From assembly GCF_000971475.1 (NCBI RefSeq), contig NZ_DF967524.1:62001-126000 (forward strand): 64,000 bases of DNA, written 5' to 3'. Position numbers and translations under genes: made by a program. Below, in pieces: positions 51,601-60,327 of this stretch (positions are counted from its first letter, which is position 1; every line of letters begins with the position of its first letter). Under the pieces are notes generated by a model, which was not told the DNA's origin, searched no databases, and saw nothing but the letters and a program-made list of their open reading frames with translations. This stretch comes from Sulfuricella sp. T08. Lineage in GTDB: Bacteria > Pseudomonadota > Gammaproteobacteria > Burkholderiales > Sulfuricellaceae.

Positions 51601-52839
51601 ATGAAAAAGACTTTAATTGCTACGCTGCTGCTGGGCTTGTTCGCTGCACCGTCTTTCGCCGCGGACGCCATCAAGATTGCAATTACCGGCCCCTTCAGCG
51701 GCGGTTCGGCGCCAATGGGTACATCGATGAGGGACGGCGCCAAGCTCGCAATTTCAGAGATCAACGCGGCGGGCGGTATCAGTGTCGGCGGCAAGAAAAT
51801 GAAAATCGAGGTGGTCGAACGGGACGATGAGGGCAAGAACGAACGTGGCGCCCTGATCGGACAGGAACTGGCCTCGATGGGCGATTTGTCTGGTGTAATC
51901 GGCACCGTAAATACGGGCGTCGTGCTCGCGGGCGACAAGCATTTGCAGGAAAAAGGCATCACCAAAATCATCACGCCCGCAGCCGGTTCCGCTTCCATGA
52001 CCCAGTGGAGCAAGGCAGGGGTCAAGGATCTGTCGATTTTCCGTTTTTCCGCGAATGATGGCATCCAGTCCGCCATGGTGATTGAAGAGGCTATTGACCG
52101 TAAATTTACTAAAGTGGCGATTCTGCATGACGCAACCAACTACGGTGTTTCCGGCCGTGACGACCTGCTGGAGCAAATCAAGAAGCAGGGCAACAAATTG
52201 CAAGTGGTTGCCACCGAAAAATACAATATCGGCGACAAGGACATGACTGCACAGCTGCTGCGTGCGAAAGCCGGTGGTGCACAGGCGATCCTGCTCTGGG
52301 GGATTGGACCCGAGATGGCCGCCCTTGCTAACGGTATGGCAAAAATGGGCATGAAAGAGCCGCTGATCGGTGGCTGGACCCTCTCTATGTCCAACTTCAT
52401 CGACAACGCAGGCAAGAGCGGCGATGGTGCCTTGATGCCGCAGACCTTCATTGAGGAGCCGATTACGCCCAAGGCCAAGAGTTTTATCGACGGCTACCAC
52501 AAGGCTTATGGGGTCAGCCGCATGGCATCCCCGATGTCTGCAGCCCAGGGTTATGATGCCGTTTATATTTTTGCAGCTGCCGTGAAACAGGCGCAAAGCG
52601 ACGACACCCACAAGATCAAGGAAGCGCTTGAGGATTTGAAAGAACCCGTGAAAGGCGTGATTGCTACCTGGGTGCACCCCTTCACCAAATGGGATCCCGC
52701 CAACGAGCAGACCCATGAAGCTTTCCGTCGTGAGCAGGTGGTGATGGGCATGGTCAAGGATGGCCGCGTTGTTTTCGCCAATGAGGCCGAAAAGCAGCGC
52801 CTCATCAAAAGTGCAACGGAAGTGAAGAAAGGTAAGTAA
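51601..52839 (+). CDS. Branched-chain amino acid type ABC transporter, periplasmic binding protein
   Basis: 412 residues. Signal peptide MKKTLIATLLLGLFAAPSFA with an A-x-A cleavage site, then a Peripla_BP_6 fold (IKIAITGPFSGGSAPMG, DGAKLAISEINAAGG, VIGTVNTGVV, PAAGSASMTQ). The LivJ/LivK class also includes urea, amide and aromatic acid binders, so the ligand is open. The ATG is chosen because a signal peptide begins there and GGAG lies about seven bases before it. The 184-base upstream gap is AT-rich near 51.5 kb and has a repeated CCGGAG motif, which may be its control region. Confidence 0.93.
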   Translation: MKKTLIATLLLGLFAAPSFAADAIKIAITGPFSGGSAPMGTSMRDGAKLAISEINAAGGISVGGKKMKIEVVERDDEGKNERGALIGQELASMGDLSGVIGTVNTGVVLAGDKHLQEKGITKIITPAAGSASMTQWSKAGVKDLSIFRFSANDGIQSAMVIEEAIDRKFTKVAILHDATNYGVSGRDDLLEQIKKQGNKLQVVATEKYNIGDKDMTAQLLRAKAGGAQAILLWGIGPEMAALANGMAKMGMKEPLIGGWTLSMSNFIDNAGKSGDGALMPQTFIEEPITPKAKSFIDGYHKAYGVSRMASPMSAAQGYDAVYIFAAAVKQAQSDDTHKIKEALEDLKEPVKGVIATWVHPFTKWDPANEQTHEAFRREQVVMGMVKDGRVVFANEAEKQRLIKSATEVKKGK

Positions 52840-52845
52840 AGCTGT

Positions 52846-52866
52846 GGAAGGGGGTTTCCCCCTTCC
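52846..52866 (+). other. Perfect 9-bp intercistronic hairpin after the binding-protein gene
   Basis: GGAAGGGGG and CCCCCTTCC around a TTT loop, seven bases after the stop. No U-tract follows. Hairpins in this position in ABC operons often protect the binding-protein mRNA and lower downstream expression. Confidence 0.75.
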
Positions 52867-52889
52867 TCGGCCCACACAAAGCAAGCATC

Positions 52890-53768
52890 ATGGAATCAAT
52901 AATTATCGCCCAGATGGCTGTGAGCGGGGCCTTCATGGGCCTTGTTTACGCTCTTATCGCCTACGGTTTTCAACTGACATACGCTACCAGCAAAAGCATC
53001 AATTTCGGTCAGGGCGAGCTGGTGATGTTTTCTGCTTTCTTCAGCCTGACCCTCATTAATGTCGGTCTGCCTTACTGGCTGGTGGTGCCGGGTGGCTTGC
53101 TGTTCGGCGCGGTCCTCGGTCTGTTCGTCGAGCGTGCCGGGGTGCGCCTTGCGCTTGAGCAGAAAAGCGAGGGATGGATACTCCTGACCATCATTATCGG
53201 GCTATTCGGTTTTTCAGCTGCAGAGAATATCTGGGGGAGGGACGATCGCCCGTTTCCCACGCCCATTTCATCCGACTCATTCCAGGTTTTCGGTGTCAGC
53301 ATTACTCCGCTTGAAATCTCCGTGGCCATAGGCGTTCTCGCCGTGATGGGGCTGATCGAGCTGTTCAAGCGCAAGACCTTGCTGGGAAAGGCGTTTGAAG
53401 CTGTCTCGGCGGACCGTGATGCGGCTGAACTGATGGGGGTTTCGGCCACCCGAACGATCATGCTCTCTTATGGTTTGTCCGGGATGGTGGCGGCGATGGC
53501 GGGAATTCTGGTTTCGCCGATTACCACAGTAGGTCCTACCATGGCATCCGCTCTCATCCTGAAGGCTTTTGCGGTTGCCGTGGTCGCTGGTCTTGATTCA
53601 GGCTTCGGCGTGGTTCTGATTGGTTTGTTCCTGGGTGCCCTGGAGAGTCTGGCGAGCTTCTATATCGGTAGCGGTTGGCGCGAAGCCCCGGGTTTGATTT
53701 TGCTCATTCTTGCCTTGGCCGTGCGCCCGAATGGGGTCTTTGGCAAGGCCAGCATCCGGAAAGTCTGA
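52890..53768 (+). CDS. livH: Branched-chain amino acid ABC transporter permease, LivH type
   Basis: 292 residues with about eight membrane helices. The conserved LivH start (MGLVYALIAYGFQLTYATSKSINFGQGE, key part SINFGQGE), the EAA-like loop (FEAVSADRDAAELMGVSATRT, key part EAVSADRDAAELMG) and the ending ILALAVRPNGVFGK are present. Pairs with the LivM half of the fused protein encoded downstream. Confidence 0.93.
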   Translation: MESIIIAQMAVSGAFMGLVYALIAYGFQLTYATSKSINFGQGELVMFSAFFSLTLINVGLPYWLVVPGGLLFGAVLGLFVERAGVRLALEQKSEGWILLTIIIGLFGFSAAENIWGRDDRPFPTPISSDSFQVFGVSITPLEISVAIGVLAVMGLIELFKRKTLLGKAFEAVSADRDAAELMGVSATRTIMLSYGLSGMVAAMAGILVSPITTVGPTMASALILKAFAVAVVAGLDSGFGVVLIGLFLGALESLASFYIGSGWREAPGLILLILALAVRPNGVFGKASIRKV

Positions 53769-53779
53769 ACTGAGTTGGG

Positions 53780-53805
53780 GTGCCGTTCGCCGTAGCGACC
53801 GGCAC
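53780..53805 (+). other. Nested hairpin in the livH-livM/G gap
   Basis: GTGCCG-T-TCGC, loop CGTA, GCGA-C-CGGCAC: ten base pairs with a single 1x1 mismatch. The 128-base gap otherwise holds no gene. Possibly another mRNA-stabilising or attenuating structure. Confidence 0.6.
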
Positions 53806-53896
53806 TCTTGAGCAGAAACAGACAAGGTAACGGGAACAATAATTTTCAGCGGCATGCTTCACTGACGCAATCAACTAATCGTAAAACTGACCGACC

Positions 53897-55852
53897 ATGT
53901 GGAAACGCCTGTTATTCATTCGCGGAACAGAGCTCGTTGCTCTCGCCCTGCTTGCCTCCATACCCCTGGCAGTGGACAACTCCTATGTCCTGGGGTTGCT
54001 GACCCTGCTGGCGATTTATGGCATTCTTCTCATCGGTCTGGATGTGACCGTGGGCTACCTCGGTCAAGTCAACCTGGCACAAGCCGCGTTCCTGGGACTC
54101 GGCGCCTATGCCGCGGGGTTGAGTGTTTCCCTGCTCGGTTTCGGGATATTTGGTGCGCTTGCCGTCAGTCTTCTGGTGGGGCTGGTTCTTGGTGGCTTGC
54201 TGGCGTTTCCGGCGTTACGACTGGAGGGGCCACAATTTGCCCTGGCAACACTGAGCTTTTCAGCCCTGAGCGTAACCGTTCTTAACGAGTGGGAGTCGCT
54301 CACCGGCGGAGCACAGGGCTTGCACGTGACTCGCCCCGATCTTTTCGGTTTACATCTAAAAGCCCAGGGGTTTTATTGGCTGTGCCTGATCCTTCTGGCC
54401 CTGGTCTGGATGGCGATGCGTAACCTGCTCTCCTCGCAATGGGGTCGCGCCTTCGAAGCGTTGCGCGACAGCCCGATCGCTACCGATGCGATGGGGGTCG
54501 GGACCTTTCGTCACAAGGTGGCGGGCTTCGCCTTGGGATCTGGACTCGGCGGCTTGGCGGGCGGGCTGTATGCCTTCAATTTCGAGTATCTGCAACCGCA
54601 AACCTATGTTTATGACCTTATGGTGATTTTGCTCCTCGGCGTTGTTCTGGGGGGACGCAAAAGCCTGTGGGGCGCTTTTGTCGGGGCTTCGCTGATTGCC
54701 CTGCTGCCCAATCTGCTGTCCAACTGGCTTATGTTCGAAGTGATTTCGGCGATTGGCTTGCTGGTGGCTCTGGCGGCGGGGGTGCGCGGGCTGATGAAAA
54801 AGACCACCAAACCGTTTCAGGCCATCGCGCCTGTCATCGCCATGGGTTTGCTTGTTGGGGGAGGCTTCCTGGTGGAAAACACTGAAAACTGGCGCAAGGC
54901 GATCTTTGCCCTGATGCTGTTTGCAGTGGTGGTAGGGCTACCGGAGGGCTTGATGGGATTCGCCTCCCGCTTTCTGGCTCAGTTGTTCCGCATCGATCCG
55001 CCTGCGCTCCCCGCGCCGGCTGAGCTGAATACCGTGCTGGCGGCCAAGGCGGCCAATGGCGAAGCGCTGCTCGAATTGCGGGATTTGAAGCGCTACTTCG
55101 GCGGCGTTAAAGCTGTCGACGGCGTGTCCATGACGGTGCGTGCCGGCCAAGTCCACGGCTTGATCGGCCCTAACGGTTCCGGCAAGAGTACCGCCGTGAA
55201 CGTCATTTCAGGGCTTTATGCCCCGACTGCGGGCGAGGTCCTGCTGCATGGCAGGGCGCTGCCGCAAGGGAGCCTGTTCAAGGTAGCACGGGTCGGCGTT
55301 TCGCGTACCTTCCAGAACCTGCAACTGTTCGGCGAACTGACCGCGCTGGATAACGTCATGGTCGCGCTGAAAGGGGTTTATCGCAGTCCGCTGCCTCTCG
55401 TGCTGCTGGGGTTTGCCAGGGGTGAGGAAAAACGCGCCCAGGCCGAGTCCCTGGCGCTGCTGGAACTGGTCGACCTCAAAGACCAGGCCCGCACACGGGC
55501 AAAAGACCTCACCTATGGCGCACAGCGTTTCCTGGAAATTGCCCGTGCGCTGGCGCGCAAACCCGATCTCCTGATTCTGGACGAACCCGCTGCCGGTCTT
55601 GCCCATCCGGATGTGAACAATTTGGTGGAGATCATCAAGCGCATCCGCCAGTGCGGCATCACGATCGTTTTGATCGAGCATCACATGGATGTGGTGAGCG
55701 AGTTATGCGATGCGGTGACCGTCCTGGATGGCGGCCGGGTGATTGCCGAAGGCACCCCGGATGAAGTGAAACGCGATCCCAAGGTCATCGAGGCCTACCT
55801 GGGGGTTGTCAGCGAGGCGGAAGCGCCTGGCGCCATACCGTCGCCGGCTTAA
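53897..55852 (+). CDS. Fused LivM permease and LivG ATPase of the branched-chain amino acid type ABC transporter
   Basis: 651 residues. Residues about 1-370 are a LivM permease (GLDVTVGYLGQVNLAQAAF, EALRDSPIATDAMGV, FNFEYLQPQTY). An ABC ATPase fills about 385-640: Walker A GPNGSGKSTA, Q-loop SRTFQNLQLF, a signature reading LTYGAQRFLEIARAL (Y-G-A-Q in place of S-G-G-Q, normal for LivG), Walker B LLILDEPAAGL, H-loop LIEHHMD. LivM and LivG are usually separate genes; here one frame joins them with a 20-residue linker. Confidence 0.94.
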   Translation: MWKRLLFIRGTELVALALLASIPLAVDNSYVLGLLTLLAIYGILLIGLDVTVGYLGQVNLAQAAFLGLGAYAAGLSVSLLGFGIFGALAVSLLVGLVLGGLLAFPALRLEGPQFALATLSFSALSVTVLNEWESLTGGAQGLHVTRPDLFGLHLKAQGFYWLCLILLALVWMAMRNLLSSQWGRAFEALRDSPIATDAMGVGTFRHKVAGFALGSGLGGLAGGLYAFNFEYLQPQTYVYDLMVILLLGVVLGGRKSLWGAFVGASLIALLPNLLSNWLMFEVISAIGLLVALAAGVRGLMKKTTKPFQAIAPVIAMGLLVGGGFLVENTENWRKAIFALMLFAVVVGLPEGLMGFASRFLAQLFRIDPPALPAPAELNTVLAAKAANGEALLELRDLKRYFGGVKAVDGVSMTVRAGQVHGLIGPNGSGKSTAVNVISGLYAPTAGEVLLHGRALPQGSLFKVARVGVSRTFQNLQLFGELTALDNVMVALKGVYRSPLPLVLLGFARGEEKRAQAESLALLELVDLKDQARTRAKDLTYGAQRFLEIARALARKPDLLILDEPAAGLAHPDVNNLVEIIKRIRQCGITIVLIEHHMDVVSELCDAVTVLDGGRVIAEGTPDEVKRDPKVIEAYLGVVSEAEAPGAIPSPA

Positions 55853-55871
55853 CGAACAGAAAGAAGCACAG

Positions 55872-56588
55872 ATGCTAGTCGTCGAAAATCTGCATGCGGG
55901 ATATGGCACCAGCGAAGTGCTGGTAGGAACTTCGCTGGAAGTGAAACAGGGCACGGTCGTAGCTTTGATCGGAGCCAACGGTGCCGGAAAAACCACCACC
56001 ATGCGTGCCATTTCGGGAATGCTGAAGCCGACTAAAGGCCGTGTCATTCTTGATGGCAAGCCGGTGCAGGGTCTGGATGCCTCGCGTATCGCCAGGCTGG
56101 GTCTAGCCCACTCTCCGGAGGGGCGCAAGGTTTTCGGCCCTTTGTCGGTGGAGGACAACCTGCTTCTCGGCGCCTACAGCCGCCTGCCTCTGTTTTTTGG
56201 CTTCCGCAGCAAGGCCGTGGATGACCTGGAGCGGATATACGATCTTTTTCCCATCCTGCGGGAACGGCGCCAGCAGGCTGCCGGGACCTTGTCAGGTGGC
56301 GAACAGCAGATGTTGGCCATCGGTCGCGCACTCATGGCCAAGCCCAAGGTCATGTTGCTGGATGAACCGTCCATGGGTCTTGCACCCGTCATCGTGCAGG
56401 AAGTCTTCAAGACCATCCGGCGTCTGAAAGAATCCGGAATCACCTTGCTGCTGGTGGAGCAGTTCGCCAAAAGCGCATTGGAAGTGGCGGACTACGCTTA
56501 TGTGATGGAGCGTGGCTGTATCGCCGTAGAAGGCAGTCCTGCGGAGTTGCACAAAAACGAGCGGGTGCTCGCCGCCTATCTGGGGTAG
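55872..56588 (+). CDS. livF: Branched-chain amino acid type ABC transporter ATPase, LivF type
   Basis: 238 residues, full length for LivF. Walker A GANGAGKTTTMRA, Q-loop, GRKVFGPLSVEDNLLLG, signature LSGGEQQMLAIGRAL, Walker B VMLLDEPSMGLAP, H-loop LLVEQFA. The ATG giving MLVVENLHAGYG matches the family start; an upstream in-frame start lies inside the previous gene. Completes the K-H-MG-F transporter set. Confidence 0.95.
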   Translation: MLVVENLHAGYGTSEVLVGTSLEVKQGTVVALIGANGAGKTTTMRAISGMLKPTKGRVILDGKPVQGLDASRIARLGLAHSPEGRKVFGPLSVEDNLLLGAYSRLPLFFGFRSKAVDDLERIYDLFPILRERRQQAAGTLSGGEQQMLAIGRALMAKPKVMLLDEPSMGLAPVIVQEVFKTIRRLKESGITLLLVEQFAKSALEVADYAYVMERGCIAVEGSPAELHKNERVLAAYLG

Positions 56589-56597
56589 TTTCTGATT

Positions 56598-57434
56598 CTA
56601 GCGGCTTCCGAAGCGCATCGATAAATCCACTGCCTTGATGTCCTTGGTCAGGCTGCCGACCGAGATGCGGTGCACGCCCGTCCCGGCCACGGCGCGCACA
56701 GTTTCCAGGGTGATGCCGCCGGAAGCCTCCAGTTCGGCCCTGGCACCGGCCAGCATTACCGCTGCGCGCAGGCTTTCCAGGTCGAAGTTGTCGAGCAGAA
56801 TCAGTTTTGCACCTGCGGCCAGCGCCTGCTCCAGTTCGTCCAGACTTTCCACTTCGATCTGTATCGATACCCCCGCTGCGGCGATGTTCACAGCCTGTGT
56901 CAGTACCTCGCGAATACCGCCCGCCGCCATGATGTGGTTTTCCTTGATCAGGATGCCGTCGTAAAGCCCCACCCGCTGGTTTTCCCCTCCGCCGCACTTG
57001 ACCGCGTATTTCTGCGCAACACGCAGGCCGGGCAGAGTCTTGCGGGTGTCCATGATTTTGGCGTGAGTATCCCTGACCAACTCGACAAACTGACGCGTGG
57101 CGGTAGCGGTGGCGGACAGGGTTTGCAGGAAATTCAGCGCCGGTCGCTCGGCGCTGAGCATGGTGCGCGCGTTGCCGCTGATTTCGGCCAGTGTTTGCCC
57201 GGCGGCCACAACGTCGCCGTCGCGGACAAACCATTTGATTTCCACCCGTGCATCCAGCCTGCGGAAGCAGGCCTCGAACCAGGCCGAGCCGCAAAGTACT
57301 GCCGCTTCGCGGCTGATAATAGTGGCGCGTGCCTCTTGCCCCATCGGGATCAGATGCGCGGTCAGATCGCCACTGCCGATATCCTCGGCTAATGCGGCTT
57401 CAACGTTGCTTTCGATGTGTGCTGTCAAGTCCAT
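56598..57434 (-). CDS. nadC: Nicotinate-nucleotide diphosphorylase (quinolinate phosphoribosyltransferase)
   Basis: Converts quinolinate and PRPP to nicotinate mononucleotide in NAD synthesis. 278 residues. Typical parts are AEDIGSGDLTAHLIP, the catalytic TRKTLPGLR, KYAVKCGGGENQRVGLYDGILIKENHI (key parts KCGGG, HR-type R, LIKENH) and the C-terminal ASGGITLETV and GVHRISVGSLTKD. It converges with livF across only nine bases; no terminator is visible there. Confidence 0.96.
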   Translation of the reverse strand: MDLTAHIESNVEAALAEDIGSGDLTAHLIPMGQEARATIISREAAVLCGSAWFEACFRRLDARVEIKWFVRDGDVVAAGQTLAEISGNARTMLSAERPALNFLQTLSATATATRQFVELVRDTHAKIMDTRKTLPGLRVAQKYAVKCGGGENQRVGLYDGILIKENHIMAAGGIREVLTQAVNIAAAGVSIQIEVESLDELEQALAAGAKLILLDNFDLESLRAAVMLAGARAELEASGGITLETVRAVAGTGVHRISVGSLTKDIKAVDLSMRFGSR

Positions 57435-57448
57435 ACTTCTAGCCTTAT

Positions 57449-57732
57449 TGCCAAACTATTCATCCCGGTTCACCCTGATTATTCTGAGCATCATCACATT
57501 CGGCACCAGCACTTTTTTCGGTTTCATTGTCGTTACTTTAGTGCTCTGGCTAGTGCGAGATATTGTGCAGAAGAAACATGTCGTTCTGCGCAATGGTTCC
57601 ATTATCGGTCATTTTCGAGACCTGCTGGACAAGCGAGGAGGGTTTTTTCTGGTCTGCTTCAAATCCGAAGTGCGTCAGCGCATTGATTTCCATGGCTGCA
57701 TCAAGGTTGTTATTCTATTCAAACTCTGCTGA
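57449..57732 (+). pseudogene. Remnant of an FMN-binding glutamate synthase family protein N-terminus
   Basis: Fills the only gap over 300 bases (nadC to glcD). The plus-strand frame reads a membrane helix (FTLIILSIITFGTSTFFGF, VVTLVLWLV), then RDIVQKKHVVLRNGSIIGHFRDLLDK and SEVRQRIDF, given here as its key parts QKKHVVLRN and IIGHFRDLL. This resembles the start of FMN-binding glutamate synthase-like proteins (RDLLQ-RH-LRNYP-GHLR-LLE). An extra stretch, GGFFLVCFK, interrupts it, and a stop follows soon after. No catalytic domain remains. A decayed gene is the likeliest reading; a small membrane protein is less likely. Confidence 0.45.
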
Positions 57733-57768
57733 AATTCATATTCTGACTAAATTACTCAATTTATTGGC

Positions 57769-59259
57769 ATGACAGCAGTGAAAACCGCCATTAATCTGCA
57801 TGCACACGCTCAAGAAGCCCTGCTAAAGGGACTTCTTTCTTTGCTACCCGCTTCATTGGTATTGACCGACCCTGAGGATTTGCGCCCGTTCGAATGCGAT
57901 GGGCTATCGGTATACCGTCGTCTGCCGCTGGTCGTGGTTTTGCCGGAAACAATCGCGCAGGTGCAAGCCGTAATGCGTTTGTGTCATAAATTGCAGGTGC
58001 CGGTAGTGGCGCGTGGCGCAGGTACCGGCCTGTCCGGGGGGGCGTTGCCATCGAGTGATGGCGTGTTGCTGAGTCTGGCCAAGTTCAAGAGCATTTTGAA
58101 TATCGATCCGCAGAATGCGCAGGCAACGGTGCAGCCGGGCGTGCGCAATCTGGCCATTTCTGAAGCGGCCGCCGTGCATGGCATGTATTACGCTCCTGAT
58201 CCTTCCTCACAAATTGCCTGCACCATAGGCGGCAATGTTGCAGAAAATTCCGGTGGCGTGCATTGCCTCAAATATGGCCTTACCGTACACAACATCCTGA
58301 TGCTGAAGGTTGTCACCATGGAGGGGGAACTGCTCACCATCGGCGCTGAAACACTGGATGCACCGGGCTATGATTTGCTTGCCCTGATGACCGGTTCAGA
58401 AGGCATGCTGGGCATTATCGTCGAGGTGACAGTAAAGCTATTGGCCAGGCCGGAGCGTGCGCAGGTCGTGCTCGCCGCTTTTGATGATGTGGTGAAGGCC
58501 GGTGAGGCGGTCGGTGCCATCATTGCTGCCGGCATTATTCCTGCGGGCCTGGAGATGATGGACAAGCTCGCCATCCAGGCCGCTGAAGATTTTGCCCATG
58601 CGGGCTACCCGCGCGATGCCGAAGCAATACTGCTGTGCGAATTGGATGGGACGAATGCAGAAGTATCCGAATACATTATGGCCGTGCGCAAAGTGCTGAC
58701 ACAGAGTGGCGCCACCGAAGTGCGCACTGCGGTGGATGAAGCCGAACGGCAACTTTTCTGGAAGGGACGCAAATCGGCCTTTCCGGCAGTGGGCCGCATT
58801 TCACCGGATTACTACTGCATGGATGGCACCATCCCGCGCCACCATCTGCCACGGGTATTGCGACAGATCAGTCAGTGGTCGGTGGAATATGGCCTGCCGG
58901 TGGCCAATGTCTTTCATGCCGGTGACGGCAACCTGCATCCACTGATTCTGTTCGATGCCAACAAGCCGGGTGAACTGGCGCGCACTGAGGAATTTGGTCG
59001 ACGCATCCTGCAATTATGTGTAGAGGTAGGTGGCACTATCACCGGTGAACATGGCGTTGGGATGGAAAAGATAGACCAGATGTGTATCCAGTTCCAGAGT
59101 GGCGAGCTCAGCCAGTTCCACGAAGTCAAGGCTGCCTTTGATCCTTCTGGCTTGCTCAACCCCGGCAAGGCAGTGCCCACCCTGCACCGCTGTGCTGAAT
59201 TGGGCGCCATGCATGTGCATCATGGCCAGCTTCCTCACCCTGAACTGGATCGCTTCTGA
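57769..59259 (+). CDS. glcD: Glycolate oxidase subunit GlcD
   Basis: FAD-binding catalytic subunit that oxidises glycolate to glyoxylate. 496 residues, normal length. FAD_binding_4 signature VVARGAGTGLSGGALP, APDPSSQIACTIGGNVAENSGG, and the C-terminal FAD-oxidase domain with VFHAGDGNLHP and TGEHGVGMEKI. First gene of a glcDEF set closed by an aminotransferase, which points to phosphoglycolate salvage. glcE starts within its stop codon (TGATG). Confidence 0.95.
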   Translation: MTAVKTAINLHAHAQEALLKGLLSLLPASLVLTDPEDLRPFECDGLSVYRRLPLVVVLPETIAQVQAVMRLCHKLQVPVVARGAGTGLSGGALPSSDGVLLSLAKFKSILNIDPQNAQATVQPGVRNLAISEAAAVHGMYYAPDPSSQIACTIGGNVAENSGGVHCLKYGLTVHNILMLKVVTMEGELLTIGAETLDAPGYDLLALMTGSEGMLGIIVEVTVKLLARPERAQVVLAAFDDVVKAGEAVGAIIAAGIIPAGLEMMDKLAIQAAEDFAHAGYPRDAEAILLCELDGTNAEVSEYIMAVRKVLTQSGATEVRTAVDEAERQLFWKGRKSAFPAVGRISPDYYCMDGTIPRHHLPRVLRQISQWSVEYGLPVANVFHAGDGNLHPLILFDANKPGELARTEEFGRRILQLCVEVGGTITGEHGVGMEKIDQMCIQFQSGELSQFHEVKAAFDPSGLLNPGKAVPTLHRCAELGAMHVHHGQLPHPELDRF

Positions 59260-60323
59260 TGGCTGACATGGATAGAAGCGCAGCACTGCAGCAACAAGTA
59301 CACAACGCCATCAATGCAGGTACGGCACTGAATATCCGCGGCAGCAACAGCAAGCACTTTCTGGGGCGCGTAGCAGACGGCGAAGTGCTGTCACTGTCAG
59401 AACATCGCGGCATGATCGAATATGACCCGCGCGAGCTGGTGCTGACAGCCCGTGCAGGCACGCCTCTGGCAGAGATTGAAAGCGCATTGGCCGAGGCAAG
59501 CCAGATGCTGACCTTCGAGCCGCCGCATTTTGGTGAATACGCCACTCTGGGCGGCACCATCGCTTGCGGACTGTCCGGCCCGCGCCGTCCTTATGCCGGG
59601 GCCGCACGCGATGCGGTATTGGGATGCAAGCTGATCAATGGCAAGGGCGAGTTGCTGAGCTTCGGCGGACAGGTCATGAAAAATGTGGCGGGATACGATG
59701 TCTCGCGACTGATGGTCGGAGCATATGGCACTCTTGGCGTGCTGCTGGAAATCAGCTTGAAAGTCTTGCCTCGTCCCGCCTCCAGCCTCACCGTAATCCA
59801 TGAATGCCCACAGACCGAGGCGATCAACCAGATGAGTCATCTGTTGTCGCAACCTGTGCCGGTGGATGCAGCCTGTTATCACTCTGGGCATTGCACTATC
59901 CGTCTGGCTGGAAGCGAGCAGGCCGTCAGGCACGCACAGAAACAGTTGGGGGGAGAGGCCCTTGAAAAATCCGCACCTTTCTGGCTGGCGCTGCGCGAAC
60001 ACCAACTGTCATTTTTCAAGAGCAGTAAGCCGCTGTATCGCGTGCTGGTGAAACCTGCCACACCGTCTCTGCCGATAGCAGGAAGCTGGCTGCTGGATTG
60101 GGGTGGTGCGCAGCGCTGGCTAGTGAGCGATGAGCCTGTCGCCGTTATTCGTGATAGCGTTGCTGCTGCTGGCGGGCATGTCAGCCAGTTTCGGGCTTCT
60201 GCGCAGGATGAGGAAGTGTTTCAACCCCTGTCTGCCGCGCTGCTCACCATCCATCAACGCCTGAAAAACAGCTTTGACCCGCACCGGATTTTTAATCCCG
60301 GGCGCATGTATTCAGGGCTATAA
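59259..60323 (+). CDS. glcE: Glycolate oxidase subunit GlcE
   Basis: Second flavin-fold subunit of glycolate oxidase. 354 residues. FAD-binding segment with IRGSNSKHFLG, GTPLAEIESALAEAS, FGEYATLGGTIACGLSGPRRPYAGAARD (key part GGTIACGLSGPRR) and VMKNVAGYDVSRL; shorter than GlcD and lacking its full C-terminal domain, as usual. Overlaps the glcD stop by one base and is followed four bases later by glcF. Confidence 0.94.
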   Translation: MADMDRSAALQQQVHNAINAGTALNIRGSNSKHFLGRVADGEVLSLSEHRGMIEYDPRELVLTARAGTPLAEIESALAEASQMLTFEPPHFGEYATLGGTIACGLSGPRRPYAGAARDAVLGCKLINGKGELLSFGGQVMKNVAGYDVSRLMVGAYGTLGVLLEISLKVLPRPASSLTVIHECPQTEAINQMSHLLSQPVPVDAACYHSGHCTIRLAGSEQAVRHAQKQLGGEALEKSAPFWLALREHQLSFFKSSKPLYRVLVKPATPSLPIAGSWLLDWGGAQRWLVSDEPVAVIRDSVAAAGGHVSQFRASAQDEEVFQPLSAALLTIHQRLKNSFDPHRIFNPGRMYSGL

Positions 60324-60327
60324 GATC

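Noticed and set aside
51601-56588. Urea (urtABCDE) transporter
   Set aside because: No urease or urt-type neighbours, and the binding protein reads as the general LivJ/K class; the substrate is left open.
57097-57440. Extension of the plus-strand fragment upstream into nadC
   Set aside because: That part is antisense to the well-supported nadC gene; only the portion after nadC resembles a protein family.
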